Below are positions 8,526 through 17,656 of a stretch of 64,000 nt of DNA, piece after piece. The notes beneath the pieces are model-generated. The model did no database searches, was not told the DNA's origin, and worked only from the letters and a program-made list of their open reading frames with translations. The stretch is from Paraburkholderia acidisoli (GTDB taxonomy: Bacteria; Pseudomonadota; Gammaproteobacteria; Burkholderiales; Burkholderiaceae): positions 124,001-188,000 of the forward strand of contig NZ_CP046913.1 in the NCBI RefSeq assembly GCF_009789675.1, read 5' to 3'. Made by a program: the position numbers and the translations under genes. How positions within the stretch are numbered: position 1 is the first letter of the stretch; each line of letters opens with the position of its first letter.

Positions 8526-9047
8526 TTACTCACCAGAGGATTCGATTAGGTTCGGGTGACCGATGTGCCGCTCGCGCGGTTTGAGCGCGGTGTGCAATGC
8601 GAGGCCAATTGCCGCGCCAATCAGTTCGGCAATGACGAAGCCGGGTACGCTCGATGGCGCAATGCCTGCGAAGCTGTCGATGAACATACGACCGAAAGCT
8701 GCGGCCGGGTTCTCGAACGACGTCGATGCAGTGAACCAGTACGCTGCGCCGATGTATGCAGCGACCACGATCGACATGCGTCCAGCTGGTGCGCGCAGGA
8801 TGACGAGCAGCAAGCCGGCGGTAGCCATTGCTTCGGCAATCCATTGCCGGGTTCCCGTGCGAACCTTGCTCGATAGCTCGACGATGGGTAGATCGAACAT
8901 CGCATGCGCAAGCCACGCGCCGAGCAGTGCGCCGACCAGCTGTGCAGCGATATACGGCAGCAGTTCACGCGCAGGCAATTCGCCGCGCATCGTCATGACG
9001 GCACTGACTGATGTGGCGATGTCCGCGTTGCACGAACTGCTGGACAC
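8526..9047 (-). pseudogene. 5'-truncated aquaporin/MIP-family channel gene
   Basis: The frame encodes the C-terminal two thirds of a MIP channel: a helix after AVMTMRGELP, AYIGAAYWFTASTSF, then the second pore half-helix as FENPAAAFGR and a last helix ending LALHTALKP. The first half with its own NPA box is missing: the first residues (MSSSSCNADIATS) do not match the family and homology begins just before SAVMTMRGEL. I recall this type (FTASTSFxNPA) next to arsR genes in arsenic-resistance operons, but none is here. Likely a remnant of earlier island cargo. Confidence 0.75.
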
Positions 9048-9224
9048 TTTGGAATTGCGCTCGAATCAACGGTCGTGAAGGATATTGCCCTCATCTGGCT
9101 TGCTGGCAAGTAGCTCTCTTTTTGCACGTGGTACCTGCACGGTAAATGCTCCGTGTGACTCCCAGACTTTCAACCAGCCTGGGGGCTACTGCTAACAAAC
9201 ACGCGACTACGGATGCGTGGACGA

Positions 9225-11312
9225 TCATGCAGAACGTGATAAAACAAACAGATTCCGCTTGGCCCGCGTGGCCGCAACGTGCAACAGGCAGCGTTCTGCA
9301 AGCTCGGTGTCCTCGGCGACACCGGCATCGTCGTCTCGGCTGAATTGTTCAGCATAGCGCACCGCGCCGTGGTACCCGGCAACGATCACTACACCAAACT
9401 CAAGCCCCTTAACACGGTGCATTGTCGCTAAGCGAACGCCTGGCATGGAGGAATCGTCAGCAGTCGAGCTGTCCAGTCTTAGGCAGGGTATAGCAGTCTG
9501 CTGTAACCCATTTGCAATGCCGTTCAGGTCGTCATTCGTGCGCGATACAATGCACACTTGGCGTAACTCCATGTCATCGTCCTGCAACTGCTTCAGGATC
9601 GCTCGGATATGTGCAATATCCTCTTGCTGGGAAGCCGACACGATGATATCCGGCGCGTCGCCATGGGTTAGAGAGCGATAACCTCGAAGAGTATCGAGGT
9701 TGCCGTCCAGATCATCCACCTCGCAGCCTTCGAGCTGAGCGCAGGCCCACTTACGGATCTCGTCGGTTGTACGGTAGTTCACTTTTAAGCTCGCGCTCCG
9801 GCCGCGTACCTGGATGCCTACCCGGCTAAGTACCACCTTGTGTCGATAAATGCGCTGATGCGCGTCGCCAACCACAAACAGATCATTGGCGGCTGGTTCT
9901 ACGGCGGTGCGGATCAGCTCAAAGGCAGCGGGGCTCATGTCCTGGGCTTCGTCTACCACCATGGCACGAATGCCCAGTTCGGGTTTTTCTCGGCGTAGTA
10001 GTTGACACGCTTCTCGGAAGGCATCTTCTGGCTCGCGCTGGTTGGCGGCATTCAGCTGGAAGCGATACTCGGCGAAAACCGGCCAGATTGCTTTGCGCAT
10101 CGGTCGACTCAGTTGCCCGCCACGGCCGACACGGCTGGCACGCATGTAGTCCTCGGCGGTTTCGCAGCCGAGAGGCAGCACGACCCGATCATATTCTGCG
10201 CGCAAGAACTGAGCTGATAGATCGACCGTTGCCGGCAGGGCAGACATGGCCGCCTCCCAAAAGCGGCGGCGATCCGATTCGTTGTATAGAAGGCTATGCG
10301 GGTAGCCGAAGCGCCGCAGCAGGCCCGACGCCCATTGATCGAGATTAACCACTTGAATTTTCTCAAGCTCCTGCGGGGTGCATAGGAGAGCTAGATGACT
10401 GCGGATGTCCTCTGCCAGAGTCTTGGTGAACGTAGTGAACACTACAGGCCGTCCAGGCAGTGCGGCGTATTGACGGGCCAATCGTACAGCGCGGTGCATG
10501 GCTACCACGGTCTTGCCGGTGCCGGCTCCCCCAGTCACTTTCACAGGACCGTTCCAATCCCGTTCGACTAGTTTACGTTGACTGGGGTGCAGGAATACTC
10601 GCCAGCGCTCGAGCGGCGCAGCCAGCAAGGCTTCGAGGTCGCTGTCGTCGGTCAATACTACAAAGTGTCGACGCGTGCTGTCGCGCTCGAGTGCGGCACT
10701 GAAGTCGGTGGTATCAACGTTGTTCGGCGCGGCTTGATCGGACAAGATCTTATCGAGCGTTTCACCTGCAGCAAACAGATATAGGGACTCATAGGCCTCA
10801 TCCGGTAACTGCTTCTCCAACGCCTCCAGACCATTTTCTGTAGTAACAGCGCGCACCGCGACCAGCATGTCGTCTGGCACGCCTAATTTGCGGATCTCCC
10901 TGTCCTTGAGCGCATCGAACAAGCTCGCTGTGTGCGCGGCAACAGGCTTCTCGCTTGGAGTGGATTCTTCTTGTACAGCATAAACCTGAATGCTACCCAC
11001 GTCAGGATGAACGCCTACCCGATGACGCCGCGCCCAATGATAGGCGTCGTCATGCTGATCAACCCATAGCAAACAATAGACATTGCCGACATCTGGCTTT
11101 AAAACGATGCCACGCATGTTTTCGTTGATTCGTACCGATCGCATATTTAGGTCGGCAGCATCGCGTATGCGCTCATAGTTGATCCCACTCGCCATGGGGT
11201 TCTGGCGAAATTTGGCCACAAAGGCCAACACTGCCTGCTGGTGGGAGCGAGGGACTGCCGCAAACGCCTTCAAAAAGTCATCGGACATCGCGATCTTGGG
11301 TGCCAGCGTCAT
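9225..11312 (-). CDS. UvrD-family helicase fused to an N-terminal RelE/ParE-like domain
   Basis: 695 aa. Residues 1-112 resemble a RelE/ParE toxin fold (AMSDDFLKAFAAVPRSHQQ, NMRSVRINENMRGIV, YCLLWVDQHDDAYHWARR). After a linker comes a superfamily 1 helicase: Walker A GGAGTGKT at 261-268, VVDEAQDMSP, VVGDAHQRIYRHK, a VNYRTTDEIR motif, ATMHRVKGLEF and a final VAATRAKRNLFVLSR. All motor motifs look intact. The start overlaps the stop of the DUF1998 helicase (ATGA), making this the last gene of the operon. Likely cytoplasmic and part of the defence complex. Whether the RelE-like part cuts RNA or only binds nucleic acid cannot be told. Confidence 0.88.
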   Translation of the reverse strand: MTLAPKIAMSDDFLKAFAAVPRSHQQAVLAFVAKFRQNPMASGINYERIRDAADLNMRSVRINENMRGIVLKPDVGNVYCLLWVDQHDDAYHWARRHRVGVHPDVGSIQVYAVQEESTPSEKPVAAHTASLFDALKDREIRKLGVPDDMLVAVRAVTTENGLEALEKQLPDEAYESLYLFAAGETLDKILSDQAAPNNVDTTDFSAALERDSTRRHFVVLTDDSDLEALLAAPLERWRVFLHPSQRKLVERDWNGPVKVTGGAGTGKTVVAMHRAVRLARQYAALPGRPVVFTTFTKTLAEDIRSHLALLCTPQELEKIQVVNLDQWASGLLRRFGYPHSLLYNESDRRRFWEAAMSALPATVDLSAQFLRAEYDRVVLPLGCETAEDYMRASRVGRGGQLSRPMRKAIWPVFAEYRFQLNAANQREPEDAFREACQLLRREKPELGIRAMVVDEAQDMSPAAFELIRTAVEPAANDLFVVGDAHQRIYRHKVVLSRVGIQVRGRSASLKVNYRTTDEIRKWACAQLEGCEVDDLDGNLDTLRGYRSLTHGDAPDIIVSASQQEDIAHIRAILKQLQDDDMELRQVCIVSRTNDDLNGIANGLQQTAIPCLRLDSSTADDSSMPGVRLATMHRVKGLEFGVVIVAGYHGAVRYAEQFSRDDDAGVAEDTELAERCLLHVAATRAKRNLFVLSRSA

Positions 11313-14300
11313 GCCTTCGTCTCCATCAATGTGTTCTCTAGGTCGGAGGGCAGCGCACCACCGTCCACGATAAAAATTAGCCATCCGTGCTCGGCAAATA
11401 CCTTGGCGTCTGTTTCTGCACTAGGCAACAGCACGGCAACGCGTTGATCGGGCCAAGCCAACTCGGCTTGCGCCAGAACGCGCCCTTTGTCGCCCATAAG
11501 TTCATAACCGGGCTCGGGTGAATCTGTACCTAGCTCGGCCAATGCCATGGCCCAATCTTGTACCTCTTGCGCTGCAAACTCCAACGCCTCCAGCCAAGCC
11601 GGGGAAAGCTTGGCGGAGTGGCTATTGAACACCGGACAATCCTGCATGGCTGGCAGGCCCGGCATATCGGCCGCACCAACCCAGATGCCTCGCAACGGCA
11701 GCAACAGGTTCAACAACTGCCAAAGCTGCTGCCAACGTAAAAGCCGCTCGGCATCCGGCAAACCGACGTCCTGCCAGTGCCCCACTACACAGGGTTCAGA
11801 CTCGACGCCAACATGGCCGGTGATGATCTGTTTGAGCTGATCCGGGTGGATAGCAACTGCAAGTGTCAATGCTGTTCCGAGCTGGCGCAGGCTAAGGCGG
11901 TTTTGGCTCAAATCGGGTAGTAAATTCAGATCATCAAGCCGCTTCCAAAAGTCCCCGTCCTGCATGCTTTGCAAGGCAGCTGAATCACCGGCCGGGACCA
12001 TCAGGCTCGCGGCCAATGCCATCGCCAGCTTGCGCAACGCGACATGTGAGCCGCTGGCCAGACGCCTATGCAGCTGAGCGAATGGCGACCGCGCCTTGAA
12101 GTCCTGCAGAACCTCGATGCCCTGTGCAGCGCAAAGTTTTTGAAGCACCGGAGTCGCACTGTCATCGAACAACGACGGCCAGACAGATGGAGCTGCCGCC
12201 TGCTTACCTTGCAGCACTGCGTCTACGTCATCCCAAGTCAATGTCCAGACGGCGAACTTCCCGCTCTTGGCCAACGCCATGCGCTTGGCCAGATCCGTTA
12301 ACACAATGTCTTTGTGCCACTGCCAGCCGTCCACGAATACCGCCACAGGCAAGTCATCATTGGCGTCGTCAGGCCAGAACACGAAGTCTGGCTTACAGGG
12401 TACTACCACCCCATTGGCCTGCCCCAAGTTAACCTGTAGCTCCAAACGCCAACGCCGCGTCCCTGCCTGAACCTGATAGCCCGGCTTTCCTTTAAACAGA
12501 GCATCGCTCAGTTGAAACCTCAGCCCGCTGTGGTCGTGGCGTAATGCCTCCACAAAACGTTTTTCGAGTGCGCTTTCCAGCAAGTGATTGCTGGGAGCCT
12601 GCCCTGCCAGATGGGTGACAGGCTTTAAACTGCCCTTGAACTGCGTGACGTCGTTCAGCAGTTTCTGTGCAATGCGGCGAGAAATGAGCTTGCGATCGAA
12701 GCTGTTGTGATAGCGATACACACAGCGGTAACAGCCGTCGGCGTCATTGTCCTGATTGCAACCGCAGGTGTTGAGTGCGTGCAAGGCTAGCTCGAACACT
12801 TCGAGCAATGGTTCGGGGGCACGCATCAAGTCTTTTAGATAGCCCGTGCCTCCGGGCACGCTGTCGTAAATGACCAGATAGGTGCGTGGGGTGTCCGAAC
12901 CAGCTGCCATGCGCATATCTAGTGCAATGCGCAGGTGATCGACTGCTCCTCTAAAGCGCCGTGCCAGCCCCAACTCCAGAGCCGCCACAAAGCTCATCAG
13001 CGACTCTTTCGTATCGGCAAAACCGACGTCGGGCAAAAAGACCCGAATGCCTTCGCTGGAAAATTCGCGGTACAGGAAAATGCATTGCTGCGTGCTTGCC
13101 TCCGGGTTCTTGCGCCGTGAGCACCACGCAGAGTGGTTACGATGCATCTCCTCAGCTGTGCGCTTACGGTGCAAAGTGCCACACTCAGGACAGATGGTGA
13201 AACCTGGTCGGTTCAACTCTTCGCCGGCGATCTGCATGGGTGATGCGTCTGGCGATTGCTCACCAAAGTTCACCTCGCGGAAGGTCACCCGGTCGAGGAA
13301 CTCGAAGCCAAAGGGAAAGTCGGGCTTGTCGATCACAAAGGCCTGCTTCACTGCATCAGGCGGGCTGTCCACCAAGGCCTGGCGAACATAGAAACCACGT
13401 TGACGCTCATCCGAGTCGTCGGCGATGCGACTGTCACGATCCAAGGTGCGTGCAAACACCGTGGTTAGGCGCAGCATCTCGCGCACCCTGCCGCTATCAC
13501 GCCAAAGGGTGTCGCCGCAGCGAGGGCAATGTGCGTGGGGATCGCCCGAAGAGAGCGGCTCGGCATAGGCACATTGCCGGCAGAAGCGCCAGGCCTCAGG
13601 TTTGATCTTGGAAACGTCCACCTGGTTGACTACCACCCGCCGCCCTTCAGCGTAAAAGGTATTGTTGGGCGCCAGCTCTGTGATCGCCGACGACCCGGGG
13701 CGCTCGTATTCGAACGTGAGCGGATCTGCGGTATTTCCACCTGTCTTGGATTCGCGCACGATGATCGAGCGCAGCAGCACTCCCTGTTCAGGAAAGGCAT
13801 AATTAGGCAACAGCCCTTCATCGGTAAGCACATTCAGCGTGGCTTTGCCTTCAATGCTCCCAATGAGCCTCGAGAGCGCGCTGCGCTCCTGAAGCAGGCG
13901 CGCAAGTTCCGCTTCTTGTTCTTCGCCGCGCACTGCCAGTGCCTGTAGCTTGTCGACTTCCTTGACCGTGCGCTCGCGTTGGCGCTTGAGCTCTGCGACA
14001 TCCTTCGCAATACCCTGTAAGCGATGAACGATCTTCCAGGGCAATGACCCGGAAGCGTCTGCTCCTCCATCGACAAATTTGGTTAGCCACTGCTGCGTGC
14101 TATCACTCAAAGGCATTTGCGCGCCTTGGTTGAACAAACGCAGGAAACGATCGAGCAGTGTCGCCCGATTCTGCTCGACATAGTCCAACCAGGGATAGGG
14201 AAAACGACTGGTCGTCTGATTCTCGATGGCGCTGAACACAGCGCGAACTTCCACGGGGATCTGCGCCGCGCGTCCAGCCTCCTGCACCCAACAATCCAAG

Positions 14301-17300
14301 GTGAACGCAGTCAACTGCCGCTCTAGTACCGCAGAGGCATTGAGGAATACTCCGGGAGCTTGAACCGTCCCCGCAATCATGTCTTTGGGGTCATCCCAAA
14401 AATAGAGGTCATGCGGCTTGCTGGTCGCCATGGTCATCAACAAGGCGTTACCGGTGCTGCGACCGGCGCGGCCCGCGCGCTGGATATAGTTGGCCTGCTG
14501 CGGCGGTACCGAACACTGTAAGACACTGGACAGATCGCCGATGTCGATACCCATTTCCAACGTTGGCGTAGCCGACAACACGTTCAGCTCGCCAGGGCGC
14601 CCGCTGTTAGCCTTGAAATTGCGCTCCACCGCCTCTCGGGTTTCACGTGGTAGCAGGCCGGTGTGCTCATGGGCTACGACCCGCTGAATATCGGCATGCA
14701 GATATAGCTTTTGGTAGAAATCACCCCGCGCGTCGTCAGGCTCCAGCAACCCTCGACAATCTCCCCGGCGACAGGGCTGGCCAACTAGCTCCTCAGTTGG
14801 CCCAGACAGAAGCTCCGCGTGACAACACCCGCAGCGCCATTTTTGTCCGCCCAATGTGACAAAGAAGGCCGCAGGCTCCAGTCCCCAAACACGGATGTCG
14901 TGCTTGTGCCCTTCAGCTTGTTCAAAGCCAACCAATCTTGCTGCATTAAGCGCTTCCAGTGCCAGGCGATACAACGGCATTAACAGTGCATCAGCTCCAA
15001 GGGCGAGATCATGCAAAACTGGAAGGGCCTTGAAGGCCCAAGCGCGAAAGAGTTGCGCATGGCTTCCTCCGATGCTGACGCAGCGCTGGTACTCTGGCAG
15101 CGTGATAAATCGTGGCGGACGCGGGCCAGAGATCATCTTGGACTCGGCCGGATTCTTCTTGTACACCCAAGGACTACAACCCATACGGGCATAAAACGCC
15201 AAGCCATTATCCCGCCAGGCCCCAGAGCGCTGCATCTCCTCCACCAAACCACGCAGAAACACTAAAGCTTCTTGTGGGGATGTGCCGGCCAACTCGTCAA
15301 GCTGCTCGCGCAGGCGAGGCAACAGCCAGTCGGCGGCAGCTTCCAGCGCGCCTTCGCTTGGCAGGACGCTAGCAGTACCAGTAGCCATCAAAGTACGGCC
15401 TACATGCGCATCCTGGCCGAATTCAGCATTGATTACCCAAGGCAGTACTCGCCCAAGCAAACGTAGCAGATCGCTGTTTTCGGGTAGCGCACCCTCACTC
15501 ATTAGGGTTTCGAAATCACGCAGCCAATGGAGCTGAGGAGGTAGGAAATTGGCAACATACTGGGCATCACCCGTCCCGTCACGCCAGCGTTGTTCAAATG
15601 CCTTTGGCAAATCTGCCAAGGTCAGCGGCTGGCCAGCCTCGTGAGCCGCTGCAATGACCTGCGTCAACGCTGGGCGAAGGTTTAGGCGCCAGGTACGCGC
15701 GGCAAGGAACCCGGCACGATGCGCGGCATCCTGGACCGAGTCAGAGAAGGCGATCAGCTTTTTGTCTGCGTTAAAGCGGGAGGCAAACAGCTGGCCCAGC
15801 ATTACTGCGGCCAGGCTGGCGGCTTGCGATCCGACAATGGTCAGCGAGTTGTAGCCCGAGCAGTACGGGCAGTCGTGATTGGACTTGGTAAGTTTGGCGC
15901 CATTTCGTGTGACTTCACGTAGATTCGCCGTCAAATCCACTGCGTGCAAAACCCCATGACCGCAATGCGAGCATTCGACCTGAGCCAGCTGATGCAAAGT
16001 GCCACACTTCGGGCAAACTCGCTTGCGCTCGAACACCTTGGGCTGGGCACTCTCGGTCGCAGGAAACAGAAAGCGCGTCGCTACGTCCTCGGCAAAGAAC
16101 GCGCTATAGAACGCGCGCAGATCGGCGCCCAGCTGATTGGGGCTAGTCTTCGTCAGGGTGGCGCCCCAGCCTGTCGCGTTGCAGTCGCGGCAGTGCAAGA
16201 CCGGCAAATAAACCTGTCCCTGATCGGTCTTGGCCAGATCATCGTGATGTCTGAGCACCGGCTCGATGTCCAGTGCCGCCACCATGCGACGCAGCTCGCG
16301 CAGCCAGATTTCGACTTTTACCTGCAGGAAGAAATCCTGAGGCCCCGGCTTTCGCGCGTGGGCCACCAATGCCAGCAAGCTGGATAACCACAACAGCGGG
16401 TAGCGTTCCTCCTCGCTGGCCGGCAGGCGCCGCTTCAGCAGCGCTAGCAGGTCATCTAGCAGTACCGATTTGGGCCCTAACCGCTCCAAATCGCGCAACA
16501 GGTTTTGAAAGGCAAAGTGGGACTTCAGAAGCTCGCCCAACGCACAGCGCCAGCCAAAGTCCCGCACCTGCTCCGCCGAGCAGGGTTGGGCAAACCACAG
16601 TGCTGCCTGTACTGCCAGGTAAGCTGGTATATCGTCGAAATTCTCCGGCGCCAGCAATGCGATATCCGTCGGCTGAGGACTTCGAGTGAACTCGACCACC
16701 GCCTCGGCTAAATAGGCACCCACCGATTCGCGATCCTCGGCGATGACAGCCCGCTCGTCCAGTGTTTCACCAAACACATCTCCGGCGAAGGACAGCAAAT
16801 CGCCAACGCCCTCATCACCCAACGTGGCTGAGGTGCCCACGCAAACAAGTTGCCCGGGCGGACAATTCAACCGCCCTTTCAAACGGCGGATCAGGCAGGC
16901 AAGATCAGTGCCCTGTGCGCCGTCGAAGGTGTGCAGCTCATCTACCACTAGGTAGCGCAGGGTATCCGGTTGCTGGTGCGCCCACAGCGGCGCATCGGCC
17001 GCTCGAATCAGCAGGAAATCCAGCATCTTGTAGTTGGTCAGCAGGATGTCAGGCGGGGCGCTGCGAAGCGCATTTCGATCGGTAATGACCGTAAAGGTCT
17101 TCTCGTCCAACTGCTGTACCACATCCGAGTCCACCGCCGGTGTATCGCCCACATATAAGCCGGCGCGAATGCCGGTCAGCCCTGCTGCTTTGACTATTTC
17201 CTTGGCCACACGTCCGGCCTGATCGCCGGCCAGCGCATTCATCGGATAGAGAATGATCGCCTTGACGCCGCGTCGCCCCTCAGCGCGGGCCGCTCGGCAA

Positions 17301-17644
17301 TGTTCCAGAATTGGGTAAAGAAAGCACTCCGTCTTGCCCGAACCGGTACCGGTGGCGACCAGCGTCGACTGCGCATCTTCGCCGACGAGTCGGGCAAAGG
17401 CACGGGCTTGGTGAGCATGCGGCACAAAGCCTGCAGGTAGCCAGCTAAATGGTGCCCGCCCAGCGTTCGCTTGTTTGCGAAACGGTAGCGGCACCGTCAG
17501 ATATGGGCCTTTGAGGATATTGTCGCGCTCGGCCAGAAAGCGCTCCAATAGCCCGACAAATCCAGGCGTGGTCGACGGAAAGGCGGTGCGCAGAAAATCT
17601 GCAACCCCCGTGGTTACTTGCTGAGCGACGATTAATGGCTGCAT
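11309..17644 (-). CDS. Giant DEAH-box helicase with DUF1998 and nuclease-like C-terminus (DrmA-DrmB / DruE-like)
   Basis: 2111 aa. A superfamily 2 helicase with Walker A ATGTGSGKT (97-105), DELH box (235-238) and, near the middle, SATPTLEMGIDIGD and YIQRAGRAGRS. Several Cys pairs look like zinc ribbons (CRDC, CPKC..CSHC, CGCC, CRQC..CPRC, CPEC). The DUF1998/MZB signature CGCNQDNDADGCYRCVYRYH follows. After it comes a segment with CKPDFVFWPDD, VAVFVDGWQWHKD and a Lys-Arg pair, the layout of Vsr/PD-(D/E)XK-like nucleases, and then about 350 unassigned residues. In DISARM, DrmA (helicase) and DrmB (DUF1998) are separate; Druantia DruE is a single protein of similar size. SD AAGGA upstream; 12 nt after the HNH gene. 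Confidence 0.9.
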   Translation of the reverse strand: MQPLIVAQQVTTGVADFLRTAFPSTTPGFVGLLERFLAERDNILKGPYLTVPLPFRKQANAGRAPFSWLPAGFVPHAHQARAFARLVGEDAQSTLVATGTGSGKTECFLYPILEHCRAARAEGRRGVKAIILYPMNALAGDQAGRVAKEIVKAAGLTGIRAGLYVGDTPAVDSDVVQQLDEKTFTVITDRNALRSAPPDILLTNYKMLDFLLIRAADAPLWAHQQPDTLRYLVVDELHTFDGAQGTDLACLIRRLKGRLNCPPGQLVCVGTSATLGDEGVGDLLSFAGDVFGETLDERAVIAEDRESVGAYLAEAVVEFTRSPQPTDIALLAPENFDDIPAYLAVQAALWFAQPCSAEQVRDFGWRCALGELLKSHFAFQNLLRDLERLGPKSVLLDDLLALLKRRLPASEEERYPLLWLSSLLALVAHARKPGPQDFFLQVKVEIWLRELRRMVAALDIEPVLRHHDDLAKTDQGQVYLPVLHCRDCNATGWGATLTKTSPNQLGADLRAFYSAFFAEDVATRFLFPATESAQPKVFERKRVCPKCGTLHQLAQVECSHCGHGVLHAVDLTANLREVTRNGAKLTKSNHDCPYCSGYNSLTIVGSQAASLAAVMLGQLFASRFNADKKLIAFSDSVQDAAHRAGFLAARTWRLNLRPALTQVIAAAHEAGQPLTLADLPKAFEQRWRDGTGDAQYVANFLPPQLHWLRDFETLMSEGALPENSDLLRLLGRVLPWVINAEFGQDAHVGRTLMATGTASVLPSEGALEAAADWLLPRLREQLDELAGTSPQEALVFLRGLVEEMQRSGAWRDNGLAFYARMGCSPWVYKKNPAESKMISGPRPPRFITLPEYQRCVSIGGSHAQLFRAWAFKALPVLHDLALGADALLMPLYRLALEALNAARLVGFEQAEGHKHDIRVWGLEPAAFFVTLGGQKWRCGCCHAELLSGPTEELVGQPCRRGDCRGLLEPDDARGDFYQKLYLHADIQRVVAHEHTGLLPRETREAVERNFKANSGRPGELNVLSATPTLEMGIDIGDLSSVLQCSVPPQQANYIQRAGRAGRSTGNALLMTMATSKPHDLYFWDDPKDMIAGTVQAPGVFLNASAVLERQLTAFTLDCWVQEAGRAAQIPVEVRAVFSAIENQTTSRFPYPWLDYVEQNRATLLDRFLRLFNQGAQMPLSDSTQQWLTKFVDGGADASGSLPWKIVHRLQGIAKDVAELKRQRERTVKEVDKLQALAVRGEEQEAELARLLQERSALSRLIGSIEGKATLNVLTDEGLLPNYAFPEQGVLLRSIIVRESKTGGNTADPLTFEYERPGSSAITELAPNNTFYAEGRRVVVNQVDVSKIKPEAWRFCRQCAYAEPLSSGDPHAHCPRCGDTLWRDSGRVREMLRLTTVFARTLDRDSRIADDSDERQRGFYVRQALVDSPPDAVKQAFVIDKPDFPFGFEFLDRVTFREVNFGEQSPDASPMQIAGEELNRPGFTICPECGTLHRKRTAEEMHRNHSAWCSRRKNPEASTQQCIFLYREFSSEGIRVFLPDVGFADTKESLMSFVAALELGLARRFRGAVDHLRIALDMRMAAGSDTPRTYLVIYDSVPGGTGYLKDLMRAPEPLLEVFELALHALNTCGCNQDNDADGCYRCVYRYHNSFDRKLISRRIAQKLLNDVTQFKGSLKPVTHLAGQAPSNHLLESALEKRFVEALRHDHSGLRFQLSDALFKGKPGYQVQAGTRRWRLELQVNLGQANGVVVPCKPDFVFWPDDANDDLPVAVFVDGWQWHKDIVLTDLAKRMALAKSGKFAVWTLTWDDVDAVLQGKQAAAPSVWPSLFDDSATPVLQKLCAAQGIEVLQDFKARSPFAQLHRRLASGSHVALRKLAMALAASLMVPAGDSAALQSMQDGDFWKRLDDLNLLPDLSQNRLSLRQLGTALTLAVAIHPDQLKQIITGHVGVESEPCVVGHWQDVGLPDAERLLRWQQLWQLLNLLLPLRGIWVGAADMPGLPAMQDCPVFNSHSAKLSPAWLEALEFAAQEVQDWAMALAELGTDSPEPGYELMGDKGRVLAQAELAWPDQRVAVLLPSAETDAKVFAEHGWLIFIVDGGALPSDLENTLMETKA

Positions 17645-17656
17645 TCGGTGCGATCC

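Noticed and set aside
8179..8559. Complete small integrase of 126 residues
   Set aside because: Family members are about 400 residues; the catalytic domain is missing and the frame after 8431 is unrelated.
8526..9047. Functional aquaporin
   Set aside because: Only the second NPA half is present and the first ~13 residues do not belong to the family.
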